The notes beneath the pieces are model-generated. The model saw only the letters and a list, made by a program, of their open reading frames with translations, ran no database searches and was not told the DNA's origin. Shown here one piece after another: positions 32,189 through 41,642 of a stretch of DNA of 64,000 nucleotides. Source of the DNA: Bacteroidota bacterium (GTDB lineage: Bacteria; Bacteroidota; Bacteroidia; Chitinophagales; Chitinophagaceae); NCBI GenBank assembly GCA_016712665.1, contig JADJQP010000001.1, positions 930,001 through 994,000 of the forward strand, written 5' to 3'. The first letter of the stretch is position 1. Each line of letters opens with the position of its first letter. The position numbers were made by a program, and so were the translations under genes.

Positions 32189-32223
32189 GAGTGTTGTATT
32201 TGTTTGAGATACATACGACACTC
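32189..32223. repeat. imperfect inverted repeat at the start of the TPR-hupE-receptor operon
   Basis: GAGTGT (32189-32194) and ACACTC (32218-32223) are perfect arms, with inner GTAT/ATAC also paired but offset. It lies immediately upstream of the TPR-gene ATG, where an operator or leader hairpin could act. No protein is assigned to it. Confidence 0.35.
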
Positions 32224-32254
32224 ACATGAAGTTGGATTGGAAAGTGCATTCTTT

Positions 32255-33096
32255 TTACGAATTTATTTTTGCGCCTTCCCAACCTAATATTGCTGTTTTC
32301 GAGTGTTGCCCCACATATAGCCTCCAATAAGTCCTGTAGATTGTATGACGCGATGGCAAGGTATCAGAAATGCGATGGGATTACTACCAATCGCAGTGCC
32401 TACGGCCCTTGAAGCGTTCGGGTTTTCAATGCTCTTAGCTATACTTCCATAGGTAGATAATTGCCCCAAGGGGATTTTTAACAGGGCTTGCCAAACTTTC
32501 AACTGAAATTCGGTGCCTTTCAGATGTAATTTTACCTCGCTTAATTTCGAAAAATCATGTGAAAAAATTGATAAGGCATTTTGCTGTATCTGATCTGTCC
32601 TCTTTCTGAATTCAGCATTTGGAAATTGACTTTTCAAAACATTAAATGCATTCAGCTCCTCTTCAAAAAACGCCAAATGACAAATTCCTTTTGGTGTAGA
32701 AGCTACGATAATATTTCCAAAAGGGCTTTGAACAAAACTGTAATTTATGCTAAGATTTTTTCCGCCATGTTTGTATTCAGCGGGAGTCATGCCTTCAATT
32801 TGGATAAATAAATCATGTAACCTACCAGTGCCAGATAACCCAATTTCATTGGCAACATCTACTAAGGAAGCCTCTCTATTTCTTAGTATGTCTTTTGCAT
32901 ACTCTACACTGATATATTGCAAGAATTTCTTGGGACTGGTGCCTGCCCATTCGGTAAATAATTTTTGGAAATGAAAAGGGCTCAAATGAATTTTTTCAGC
33001 GATTTCATCAAGGGTAGGTTGTGCTTTGTAATGTTGTTTTAAATAATCTATAGCTGCAGCAATGCGCTCATAATTTATTTTTTCTTGTAGATTCAT
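32255..33096 (-). CDS. Ada-like AraC regulator fused to methylated-DNA-cysteine S-methyltransferase (frameshift near 3' end)
   Basis: The N-terminal ~100 residues are an AraC helix-turn-helix domain (DEIAEKIHLSPFHFQKLFTEWAG; VDVANEIGLSGTGRLHDLF). The C-terminal ~165 residues are an O6-alkylguanine-DNA methyltransferase with the acceptor motif IPCHRVIQ and GTAIGSNPIAF. The Ada zinc domain is absent, as in many Bacteroidota homologues. The open frame stops at 32284 with an abnormal tail; adding one A in the AAA run near 32297 restores TRKTAILGWEGA and a stop at 32255 (280 residues). The catalytic part is intact either way. The MNLQEK start at 33096 is preferred over 33132. It repairs alkylated DNA and may regulate; control of the downstream operon is possible but unshown. 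Confidence 0.85.
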
Positions 33097-33248
33097 CTGA
33101 TCGATTATTATAGAAGCAAATGTAGAATTCATTTTGAAATCCTAAAACCCGAATCTTGCTATAATTTAAATGCGGGACAACAAATTCAAATACTGTACCT
33201 TCACGTTCTATATGGGTTGTATGCCACTATAGTCATCAACTTTAGGAC

Positions 33249-33842
33249 GTGCAAACCATATTCGATACCATAATAGATTCGTACCTTGAAAATAAGGTAG
33301 GGATAGCAGAAAATTTTCTAAGCCCATTACTTTCCGAGCATCTTAAGCAAAATTTGATGGCCTTGTACTTCGATGAACAATTATTACATGCTGGCACAGG
33401 CAATGAAATGGCAATAAATCACAATAGCAAAATGAGGGGTGATAAAATTTATTGGCTCGATCGACTACATAAAAATACCTACGAAAACGATTTTTTTGAT
33501 TTGATGGATGACTTTATATTGTATCTCAACAGGACTTGCTACACAGGTATTACAGGTTACGAATTTCACTATACCCTATATGAAAAGGGACGATTTTATA
33601 AAAAACATCTTGATCAATTTCGCAATAACAAGAGTCGTGCTTTTTCGATGATAATGTACCTCAATACCGATTGGCAAAAGGAAGACGGAGGCGAATTATG
33701 CATTCATCATCAGCATCATTTACAAAACATTTCTCCCTTGCAAGGTAAAAGTGTATTTTTCAAAAGTGATGAGCTCGAGCATGAAGTATTACTTACCAAT
33801 AGATCACGAATGAGTATCACGGGTTGGTTGAAAATTGGTTAG
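33249..33842 (+). CDS. 2OG-Fe(II) oxygenase, prolyl-4-hydroxylase-like
   Basis: A 197-residue member of the 2-oxoglutarate/Fe(II) dioxygenase family. The iron triad is visible as HLD in YKKHLDQF and the distal His in DELEHEVL, with the 2-oxoglutarate-binding Arg in NRSRMSITGW. The central RAFSMIMYLNTDW..EDGGEL strand pair is typical of SM-20/P4H-like enzymes. Likely substrates are proline or other residues in proteins; none is identified. A GTG start is used because no ATG lies before the conserved core. It is a single gene on the plus strand, convergent with the DUF4331 operon. Confidence 0.85.
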   Translation: MQTIFDTIIDSYLENKVGIAENFLSPLLSEHLKQNLMALYFDEQLLHAGTGNEMAINHNSKMRGDKIYWLDRLHKNTYENDFFDLMDDFILYLNRTCYTGITGYEFHYTLYEKGRFYKKHLDQFRNNKSRAFSMIMYLNTDWQKEDGGELCIHHQHHLQNISPLQGKSVFFKSDELEHEVLLTNRSRMSITGWLKIG

Positions 33843-33894
33843 ATATTTTTATGCAGTGGTGAATCAATAGAAGTTATTAAAGGTAGATGCAAAG

Positions 33895-33930
33895 AAAAAG
33901 CCTGCAAGATTTTCTCTCACAGGCCTTTCT
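33895..33930. terminator. probable bidirectional terminator
   Basis: A GCCTG/CAGGC stem with flanking A-run on the left and T-run on the right lies between the convergent oxygenase and DUF4331 genes. It could serve both strands. The stem is short and has a one-base bulge. Confidence 0.5.
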
Positions 33931-33949
33931 AACTACTAACTACTAAATA

Positions 33950-36014
33950 CTAATTCTTCGTCAGCTTCAAACTCTTTATCACTTTACCACCACTAATTGC
34001 TTTAGCCATATAATTTCCAGTAGGTAGCGTCTCGCCTTTCCAAATTACAGTATTTTCACCAACATCATATGTTCCTTCTACAGCTACAGTCACTAATCTT
34101 CCTTGCATATCATAAATTTCTATTTTGAAGTTTTCTGATTGTTTCAAAATAAATTTGAAGGTAATATCATTTACAAAAGGGTTAGGGTAGCAGGTAAGCA
34201 TCAAGTTTGGCGAGCTGATTCCAAGTATGCCTAAGGGAGCAGCATCTAAGCAGGAAGCTTGTGTAAATGTCGTTGCTAAACCGCCGCCTTCACCAGTACC
34301 TCGCCAAGGCATTTGTACATAGGGAAAGCTTGCGCTGAAAGCAATATCATTGGTATCAATGCCTGTATTGTAACCCAGTACACCTATTAATTTTGGTGTT
34401 ACAGGATTTGGGGCACCTGCTACATAATCATCATACCAAAGTCCGATGGCTGCTAACACAACGCCTCCAACAGCCTGCAGCTCAATACGCGTTACATCGT
34501 CTTCCAATCGTCTTCCATTGGGGAAACCGTCCATGTTTGGAATGAATTGGATATTTGTATTCGCATTATACAAAGGATCTGTAAGACCCAATACGGCCGC
34601 GTTAATTAAACCTTCTGAACTAAATGCCGGACTATTTCGTGGTGTGATAGGAACCGCCATATTCAAGCGCAACATATCGCCGCCATTAGGTAAAAAGTTA
34701 TTAATAAATGGTTTGCCATTTGCCAAAGGATTTCCTGCCTTACCGGTTGCCAAATGGTATGGAGCAAGGTTAGGAACTCCGGTGTGAAAGATAGGCCATA
34801 AATCAACCGAGCGTGGTGAGCCTGCAGCAGGTAAAAGTAGTGTTCCAAATATGGCATCGTCTAATGCAGTTCCTGCTACTGCTGCTGTGCCTTTTAATCC
34901 AAATAAACCATCATGACCATTGCCAAAATCAAAGGACTGCAATGCGTTACGTTGAATTCGCAAAGCCCCAAAAGCAGGTACTGCAGGGCCAAACAAACTA
35001 TCATCCATATACAAAGCCAATTCAGGATTGTAGAAAAAGTTTTTAAAAGTATCGAGGTATGCTAAATCCTGATAAGGAGTAAGCGAATTCCACAAATCCT
35101 TTTTGCCGATAGGTACAACAGCTTCATTAGTTAAGGGCATGCCTAAACGTGATACCTGTACCCAAGGGCCTGAATGGACTTCGGTACCAGTTGCAGATAG
35201 TGTTTTTATTTGCTGACGCGAAGCACTTGCCCAAACTCCGATTACAAAATTTCCATCCAGAATATTTGTTGCTGCTGCAACGCCTTGTCCGTTTTTTTGC
35301 AAAGTTGCAATATCCACTTGTATGGCAATTACGGAAACATTCAAAATTTTAGCCCGTCTTTTGGACCGCCCCCTTGACGAGGCAAATCGCCTAAATCAAA
35401 TACCCTCCCAAGTCAACAAAAAATGGATCATCCGCTGAACCGCAAAATACTTTTTCGCCAGAAACAGCTGTTGTGATTGCATTGTTGAACAATGTAGGGT
35501 AAGGCGTATTTAAACCGGCTCCACCATCTATGGAGCGAGCGCCAATGTTAGGTGGAGGCACAATGCCATTTGCAATGATGGTAGTCCACGTTACACCACC
35601 ATTCAAACTTCGCTCTAGGGTATACGTTGTTTTCAAATTTTCGGCACCTAATCGGATATTGAAAAAAGTAGTGGGGTCCTGATTTGTTTTTGTGAACGTA
35701 AAGCGATACGTGATATCGTCTCCTGCTGTAGCCGTATTATTATCTACATGAATTTCATACCGGATATGTTCACCAAAGGAATAGTAGTTTGGTCCACCAT
35801 GAGCTGCTTGCATCGGTACATAGGTTGCAATTAAAGTAATCTTATTCGTATCATTCGGACTTCTGAAGGCATACACATCGGCATTATCTGCCAAGGGGTC
35901 GTTTGAAATAAGTGGAGCTTCTCTATGGCTCGAGGCCGAAGCGATTGAAACAGAAACAAGTACAAGGAATGTACAAAGCATGTTTCTTATTTTTTTTATT
36001 TTGATATTTTTCAT
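33950..36014 (-). CDS. DUF4331 secreted protein with T9SS sorting tail, copy 1 (frameshifted twice)
   Basis: Starts at ATG 36014 with a signal peptide ending before the DUF4331 hallmark ASSHREAPLISNDPLADNAD. The frame breaks at about 35403 (one base lost in GGAGGGTATTT) and again at about 35345 (one T lost before the VSVIAIQV strand). Correcting both gives 688 residues, matching copy 2 through this part. Later features are PRSVDLWPIFHTGVPNLAPY, NMDGFPNGRRLEDDVTRIEL and a T9SS type A tail (CYPNPFVNDITF, GRLVTV, SLKLTKN). The function of DUF4331 is unknown. It is the last gene of a three-gene DUF4331 operon, 10 bp after copy 2. It is probably exported to the cell surface. Confidence 0.82.
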
Positions 36015-36024
36015 TTTAAATAAT

Positions 36025-38301
36025 TTATTGTTTTAAAAATTTAATTGTTTTAGTCTCATCTTTGGTGCTCATCTTGATGTAATAAACACCTTTCTCAAGG
36101 CTCTTTGTATTTACGGTAATATTGTTTGATAAAGAATTTCCGCTACCTACTATTTTACCTTCAACTGTATAGATTGCATACGTAAAATTATTTTCAGACG
36201 AAATGATATTCATTTGATCTGTTACCGGATTAGGATATATTGATAATTCAGTAACATCACTAAAAATAATAGTTTTAACAGCGGAATAAAAAAAGCGATT
36301 ATCGTTATCCAACACTTTTAAACGATAGTAGTATTTACCATTTTCTTTTAGCAAATCCGTAAAACTATAACTATCTTTCTCAGTGGCTTTAATAAAACAT
36401 ATTTGAGAAAAATCGCTACCATTCCTACTTCTTTGTAACTGAAAGCCATTTACATTTTCTTTGTTGGCAGTTTCCCAAGTCAGCAATGCATTGCTGTTTT
36501 GTTTTTGTGCCTCAAACGAAAGTAAATTCAGCGGTAAAGGTGTATTGGTGTTTAAGCAAGCAGCTTGGGTAAACGGGGTTGCAAGACCACCACCTTCACC
36601 GGTACCTCGCCATGGCATTTGTACATAGGGAAACGAAGATCTAAAACTAGTATCATTAGCATTGATGCCTGTGTTGTAGGTTAATACATCTAACAAATCT
36701 TGTGTAACAGGATTAGGACCTCCAGCAAGATAATCGTCATACCAAAGGCCAATAGCTGCTAGCACTACACCACCTACTGCTTGCAACTCAATACGTGTTA
36801 CATCGTCTTCTAAACGTCTGCCATTGGGAAACCCGTCCATATTGGGAATCCATTCTAAATTGGCGTTTCCATTATAGGGTGCGGTTGTGAGTCCAAGCAC
36901 TGCAGCTTGCACAAGGCCTAAAGCACTAAATTGTGGATGATTTCGCGGCGTAATGGGTACGGCCATATTGAGTCGAAGCATATCTCCAAATAGTGGCAGA
37001 AAATTGTTGATGAATGGCTTCCCCACCGCAAGGGGATTTCCAGCTTTACCTGTTGCCAATTGATAGGGTGCGAGATTCGGAACACCTGTATGAAATATGG
37101 GAAGTAAATCGACTGATCGTGGTTGCCCTTGACGCAATAAATAATTTCCAAACAGATTCGTATCGAGTGCTGTACCGGCACCTCCATTTGTAGCACGTAT
37201 GGGCCATAGGCCATCATGGGTATTTCCAAAATCAAAAGCTTGAAGCGAATTTCGTTGAATTCTCAATGGAGCGAAAGCAGGAACAGCGCCACCAAATAAA
37301 CTGTTGTCCATGTAAAGTCCCAATTCAGGATTGCAGAAATATGCTTCCATTGCTGGGTCTTCATTGTATGGTGTCAATGAATTCCAACGATCTTTATCAC
37401 CGATAGGAATAACGGCTTCGTTGATAAGTGGCATGCCTAAACGTGACACCTGCACCCAGGAACCACTATGTGATTCAGAGCCATCTGTATTAAGCGTTTT
37501 CATTTGTTGACGTGAAGCACTTGCCCACACACCAATGACATAATCGCTATCCAAAATATTTGCAGCAGAGGCAACACCTAGGCCATTTTTTTGAAGGGTA
37601 GCAATATTTACTTGAATCGCTATTACTGAAACGTTCAAAAATTTTAAACCATCTTTTGATCCACCACCTTGACGTGGTAAATCACCCAGGTCAAATACGC
37701 CGCCTAAGTCCACAAAAAATGGATCGTCAGCCGAACCGCAAAAGACTTGTTCGCCGGTAAGTGACGTGGTGATGGCACTATTGAATAAACTACTATAACT
37801 TGTGTTGAGTCCTGCACCGCCGTCAATGGATCGTGCTCCAATGTTGGGAGGAGGCACAATACCATTAGCAATGATGATTGCAAAGGGTCCGCCGTTTACG
37901 CTTCTTTCTAAAGTATAAGTGGTCTTTAAATTTTGAGCACCTAATCTAATATTGAAAAACGTAGTTGGGTCTTGATTTGTTTTGGTGAACGTGAATCTGT
38001 AGGTAATATCATCACCCGCAGTGCCATCATTTTCGACATGTATTTCATAACGAATATTTTCTCCAAAGGAATAATAGTTTGGGCCTCCATGAGCTGCTTG
38101 CATCGGCACATAAGTTGCTATTAGGGTAATTTTATTCGTATCATTTGGGCTTCTAAATGCGTATACATCTGCATTGTCTGCTAATGGGTCATGCGAAATC
38201 ATTGGTGCTTCGCGATGGCTTGATGCCGTGACAATTCCTACTGCAAACAACATCAATACTGTGAGCAAGCATTTGATATTATTAATTTTATTTTGTTTCA
38301 T
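36025..38301 (-). CDS. DUF4331 secreted protein with T9SS sorting tail, copy 2
   Basis: The only uninterrupted long copy that also carries a sorting tail: 758 residues from ATG 38301. It has a signal peptide, ASSHREAPMISHDPLADNADV, the conserved FCGSADDPFFVDLGGVFDLG loop, a DDVTRIELQAVGG region, a fibronectin-III-like module (LLSFEAQKQNSNALLTWET) and a T9SS type A tail (SIYPNPVTDQMNI..TIKFLKQ). An in-frame ATG at 38343 would overlap copy 3 and spoil the signal peptide. It is highly similar to copies 1 and 3 in the core, so the three arose by tandem duplication. Surface exposure or release is inferred from the tail. Confidence 0.85.
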   Translation of the reverse strand: MKQNKINNIKCLLTVLMLFAVGIVTASSHREAPMISHDPLADNADVYAFRSPNDTNKITLIATYVPMQAAHGGPNYYSFGENIRYEIHVENDGTAGDDITYRFTFTKTNQDPTTFFNIRLGAQNLKTTYTLERSVNGGPFAIIIANGIVPPPNIGARSIDGGAGLNTSYSSLFNSAITTSLTGEQVFCGSADDPFFVDLGGVFDLGDLPRQGGGSKDGLKFLNVSVIAIQVNIATLQKNGLGVASAANILDSDYVIGVWASASRQQMKTLNTDGSESHSGSWVQVSRLGMPLINEAVIPIGDKDRWNSLTPYNEDPAMEAYFCNPELGLYMDNSLFGGAVPAFAPLRIQRNSLQAFDFGNTHDGLWPIRATNGGAGTALDTNLFGNYLLRQGQPRSVDLLPIFHTGVPNLAPYQLATGKAGNPLAVGKPFINNFLPLFGDMLRLNMAVPITPRNHPQFSALGLVQAAVLGLTTAPYNGNANLEWIPNMDGFPNGRRLEDDVTRIELQAVGGVVLAAIGLWYDDYLAGGPNPVTQDLLDVLTYNTGINANDTSFRSSFPYVQMPWRGTGEGGGLATPFTQAACLNTNTPLPLNLLSFEAQKQNSNALLTWETANKENVNGFQLQRSRNGSDFSQICFIKATEKDSYSFTDLLKENGKYYYRLKVLDNDNRFFYSAVKTIIFSDVTELSIYPNPVTDQMNIISSENNFTYAIYTVEGKIVGSGNSLSNNITVNTKSLEKGVYYIKMSTKDETKTIKFLKQ

Positions 38302-38342
38302 ATTTTTTTTTATTGAGTGAATAAAATGTATTGCAGAAGGCA

Positions 38343-40100
38343 TTAGTTTACTGCGGTTCCTTTCCAGGGAGTTTGCACAAATGGGAATGCCGTTTTGAAA
38401 GTGGTGTCATTTTTTTCAACTCCGGTAGAGTAGTTTAACACATTCAGTAAACTATTCGTTACAGGATTCGGGTTTCCGGCTAAATAATCGTCATACCACA
38501 AACCTATTGCAGCCAAGGCGACACCAGCTACAGCTTGCAATTCAATACGGGTTACATCATCTTCAAGTCTGCGACCATTTGGGAAGCCATCCATGTTTGG
38601 AATAAATTGTAAGGTTGCATTGCCATTATACATTGGATCGGTAAGCCCTAATACAGCTGCGTTAATAAGGCCTTCTGAACTAAATGCAGGATCATTACGT
38701 TGTGTCACCGGTGTTGCCATATTGAGGCGAAGCATATCGCCACCATTCGGCAAAAAGTTATTAATAAATGGTTTGCCATTTGCCAATGGGTTTCCTGCTT
38801 TGCCCGTCGCTAAATGGTACGGTGCTAAATTAGGGACACCAGTATGGAATATTGGCCACAAATCAACCGAGCGGGGTGAGTTGGCAGCTGGTAAAAGGAG
38901 GGTTCCAAATATGGCATCGTCAAGCGCGGTGCCTGCTACTGCCGGGGTACCTTTTAATCCGAATAAACCATTTTTGCCATTGCCAAAATCAAAAGATTGT
39001 AACGAATTTCGTTGTACTTTTAACTGGCAAAAGGCAGGAACAGCGCTATGATATAAACTGTCGTCCATATAAAGTGCTAACTCAGGATTGTAAAAATATT
39101 TTCCAAATGTATCTATGTATGCTAAATCTTGATAAGGGGTAATCGCATTCCATAAATCTTTTTTACCAACCGGTATTACGGCTTCATTGGTGAGCGGCAT
39201 GCCAATTCGTGATACTTGAATCCAAGCACCGGCATATGCAGGGTTGCCACCCATATTACTTAAAGTCCTAGTGGCTTGTCGAGAGGCACTTGCCCATACA
39301 CCAATAACAAAATCTCCATCAAGGATATTCGCTGCTTGGTTTACATTTAAGCCTGTTTTTTGCAAAGTTGAAATGTCTACTTCCAAACAAATAGAGTGTA
39401 CATTTCTTCGCGCTAATCCATCTCTTACAATACCACCTCCTTGACGTGGGGCATCACCCAAATCAAAAATTCCTCCTAAGTCAACAAAAAAGGCATCATC
39501 AGCCGGTCCACAAAAAACAGTTTCGCCTGTATTAGCTATTCCGATGGCAGCAGTAATGAGTGCGTTGTAATTGGCTGCTCCTAAACCCACCACCGGATTA
39601 TTGATGGAACGATCACCAATATTGGGAGGTGGTACAATACCATTATTTAAAATGGTGGTAAAGCTTACACCGCCATTTGTACTTCGCTCTAGTGTATAGG
39701 TTGTTTTTAAATTTTGTTGACCCAATCGAATATTGAAGAATGTGGTTGGATCTTGATTTACTTTATTGAACGTAAAACGATAGGTAATGTCATCTCCGGG
39801 CGTTGCCGTATTGTTATCAATGTGAATTTCATAGCGAATATTCTCACCAAAGCTTGTGTAGTTGGGTCCCCCAAATGGCAGTTGTGCCGGAATGTAGTTG
39901 GCAATAATGATGACCTTATTCGGATTTGTCGGACTTCTGAAGGCATATAAATCGGTATTGTCTGCAAGTGGGTCGTTTGCAATTAGTGGCGCTTCACGAT
40001 GACTCGAAGCAATAGAGGGGTTTGTTGCAAATAAGCCAAATGATAGTAATAATACATTACAAATTTGATTTAAAGCAAATGGGAAAATTTTCTGTTTCAT
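38343..40100 (-). CDS. DUF4331 secreted protein without sorting tail, copy 3
   Basis: 585 residues from ATG 40100: signal peptide, ASSHREAPLIANDPLADNTD, the core shared with copies 1 and 2, then a stop directly after FVQTPWKGTAVN, exactly where the other two go on into a linker and T9SS tail. It may stay periplasmic while its paralogues are exported. No frame break is seen. It is first in the operon (41 bp before copy 2) and divergent from the ECF sigma factor gene, so the shared 140-bp spacer is the likely control region. Confidence 0.83.
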   Translation of the reverse strand: MKQKIFPFALNQICNVLLLSFGLFATNPSIASSHREAPLIANDPLADNTDLYAFRSPTNPNKVIIIANYIPAQLPFGGPNYTSFGENIRYEIHIDNNTATPGDDITYRFTFNKVNQDPTTFFNIRLGQQNLKTTYTLERSTNGGVSFTTILNNGIVPPPNIGDRSINNPVVGLGAANYNALITAAIGIANTGETVFCGPADDAFFVDLGGIFDLGDAPRQGGGIVRDGLARRNVHSICLEVDISTLQKTGLNVNQAANILDGDFVIGVWASASRQATRTLSNMGGNPAYAGAWIQVSRIGMPLTNEAVIPVGKKDLWNAITPYQDLAYIDTFGKYFYNPELALYMDDSLYHSAVPAFCQLKVQRNSLQSFDFGNGKNGLFGLKGTPAVAGTALDDAIFGTLLLPAANSPRSVDLWPIFHTGVPNLAPYHLATGKAGNPLANGKPFINNFLPNGGDMLRLNMATPVTQRNDPAFSSEGLINAAVLGLTDPMYNGNATLQFIPNMDGFPNGRRLEDDVTRIELQAVAGVALAAIGLWYDDYLAGNPNPVTNSLLNVLNYSTGVEKNDTTFKTAFPFVQTPWKGTAVN

Positions 40101-40228
40101 ATTTTTTAATTTTTTAAGTGAATGAAGAGATGCGTTTATTGTATCTCTATAGTATGTACGAAGTGAATCGAGAATTGGATTTTATTTTTTGCAATATTTT
40201 TATTTTCATCATTATAAAATATTAATTA

Positions 40229-40236
40229 TAAATTTG
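40229..40236 (+). promoter_or_regulatory. putative -7 element of the sigma factor gene
   Basis: TAAATTTG fits TAnnTTTG and ends 6 nt before a TTG codon that opens the sigma factor's conserved part. No such element is seen for the divergent DUF4331 operon, which would fit control by the ECF sigma factor itself. Confidence 0.35.
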
Positions 40237-40242
40237 TATTCA

Positions 40243-40788
40243 TTGAAAGATTTTTCAATCATATCAAATTTAATTTTCGCCTTAAAGCAAAAGGATGAAG
40301 CCGCATTTTCATTTTTATATGATCATTATTCTGCAGCTTTGTATGGAATTGTATTTAAAATAGTTAATAATGAGAACGATGCCAATGACGTATTACAAGA
40401 TGTATTTGTGAATATTTGGAAGAACATTGAAACGTATAATGAAGATAAGGGGGGAAGCTTGTTTACCTGGATGTTAAACATTGCTCGAAACAAAGCCATT
40501 GATATTTATAGACAAAAGAATAGAATTGCAGAAAACCAAAAGGAGTTTCAGCGCGTAAGTATATCAAATGAAAGCCTTTACGTTCATTCAATAAAAGTGA
40601 ATACCATTGGTGTAAACAAGTTAGTAGATTCAATAAAGCCGGAATTGAAGCAGTTAATTGATTTGCATTACTATAAGGGCTTTACACATCAAGAAATAGC
40701 AGAAATAACAAATATGCCTTTAGGCACAGTAAAAACCAAGATACGGACCGCGATGACACAATTAAAAAATGTATTTGGAACATCATGA
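40243..40788 (+). CDS. ECF-type RNA polymerase sigma-70 factor
   Basis: An extracytoplasmic-function sigma factor. Region 2 is visible in FLYDHYSAALYGIVFKIV and DANDVLQDVFVNIW, and region 4 as a helix-turn-helix in HQEIAEITNMPLGTVKTKIR. About 181 residues from a TTG at 40243; the start is uncertain (a TTG at 40189 is also in frame, and no ATG is available before region 2). The next gene overlaps by ATGA and encodes an anti-sigma factor, so the pair is translationally coupled. Its divergence from the DUF4331 operon suggests that operon as a target. Confidence 0.88.
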   Translation: MKDFSIISNLIFALKQKDEAAFSFLYDHYSAALYGIVFKIVNNENDANDVLQDVFVNIWKNIETYNEDKGGSLFTWMLNIARNKAIDIYRQKNRIAENQKEFQRVSISNESLYVHSIKVNTIGVNKLVDSIKPELKQLIDLHYYKGFTHQEIAEITNMPLGTVKTKIRTAMTQLKNVFGTS

Positions 40789-41642
40789 ACATAGCTGAAT
40801 ATATAGCATCAGGAATTTTGGAGCAATATGTTTCAGGCACCGCTTCGCCGCAGGAAATGCGCGAAGTTGAGTGTATGAGTCATATTTACCCTGAAATTAA
40901 ACTTGAGCTAGTAGAAATGCAAAACGCACTGGAAGCTCTAGCTATTTCTGAAGCTAAGACGCCTCCTACATTTTTAAAGAATGTGATTTTTACGGCTTTA
41001 AACGAATTGCAGAATGAGGACGCTGCAGAAATTTCAAAAGAAGCAATTCAAGATGGCAATACTGGTTTACGTATGGAATTGCCTCCTGTTGAGAAAGAGC
41101 AGCTGACGGCAACCATTTTTAATCGTAGCGATACGTATTTAAAAGTAGCGGCCAGTATATTATTGTTGATTAGTGTTGGATTGGGTGTTTATTCAATTGC
41201 CACAAATTCAAAACTTAATAGTACCCGTTCGGAGTTGGCACTTGCTCGAAATGAAATAAAAGCTAAGGAGCAAATCATTGTAGCAAGAGGTGAACAAATA
41301 GCAGTGGTTTCAAATCTCAATTTTAAACCGGTTTTGATGAAGGGTATTGAAACCAAAAGCCCGGAGAGTGCTGCAACGATCTATTGGAATACAATTTCGC
41401 AAGAAGTATATATTTCTATAGCAAGTTTGCCTAGGCCAACTGATGATAAACAGTACCAATTGTGGGCTATAGCTGATGGCAAGCCGGTAGATTTGGGAAT
41501 GATTGATTCAAAGAATATTGCTGAATCATTTCAAAAAATGAAAGCTATTGGAAACGCCCAAGCCTTTGCAATTACATTAGAAAAGAAAGGCGGCGTACCT
41601 CAGCCAACAATGACTGAAATGTATGTAATGGGGGGGGTATAG
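40785..41642 (+). CDS. anti-sigma factor, RskA-like
   Basis: 285 residues. An N-terminal cytoplasmic anti-sigma domain (SGILEQYVSGTASPQEMREVE) is followed by one transmembrane helix at about residues 120-140 (VAASILLLISVGLGVYS), a short coiled coil and a C-terminal RskA-like periplasmic domain (YWNTISQEVYISIASLPRP, YQLWAIADGKPVDLGMID). The ATG overlaps the sigma factor stop (ATGA). It is expected to hold the sigma factor at the inner membrane until a periplasmic signal releases it. The signal is unknown; DUF4331 or metal status would be reasonable guesses from context only. Confidence 0.88.
   Translation: MNIAEYIASGILEQYVSGTASPQEMREVECMSHIYPEIKLELVEMQNALEALAISEAKTPPTFLKNVIFTALNELQNEDAAEISKEAIQDGNTGLRMELPPVEKEQLTATIFNRSDTYLKVAASILLLISVGLGVYSIATNSKLNSTRSELALARNEIKAKEQIIVARGEQIAVVSNLNFKPVLMKGIETKSPESAATIYWNTISQEVYISIASLPRPTDDKQYQLWAIADGKPVDLGMIDSKNIAESFQKMKAIGNAQAFAITLEKKGGVPQPTMTEMYVMGGV

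Noticed and set aside
32284..32300. Natural alternative C-terminus of the Ada-like protein
   Set aside because: The other frame gives the conserved KTAILGWEG end at once; a homopolymer indel is simpler.
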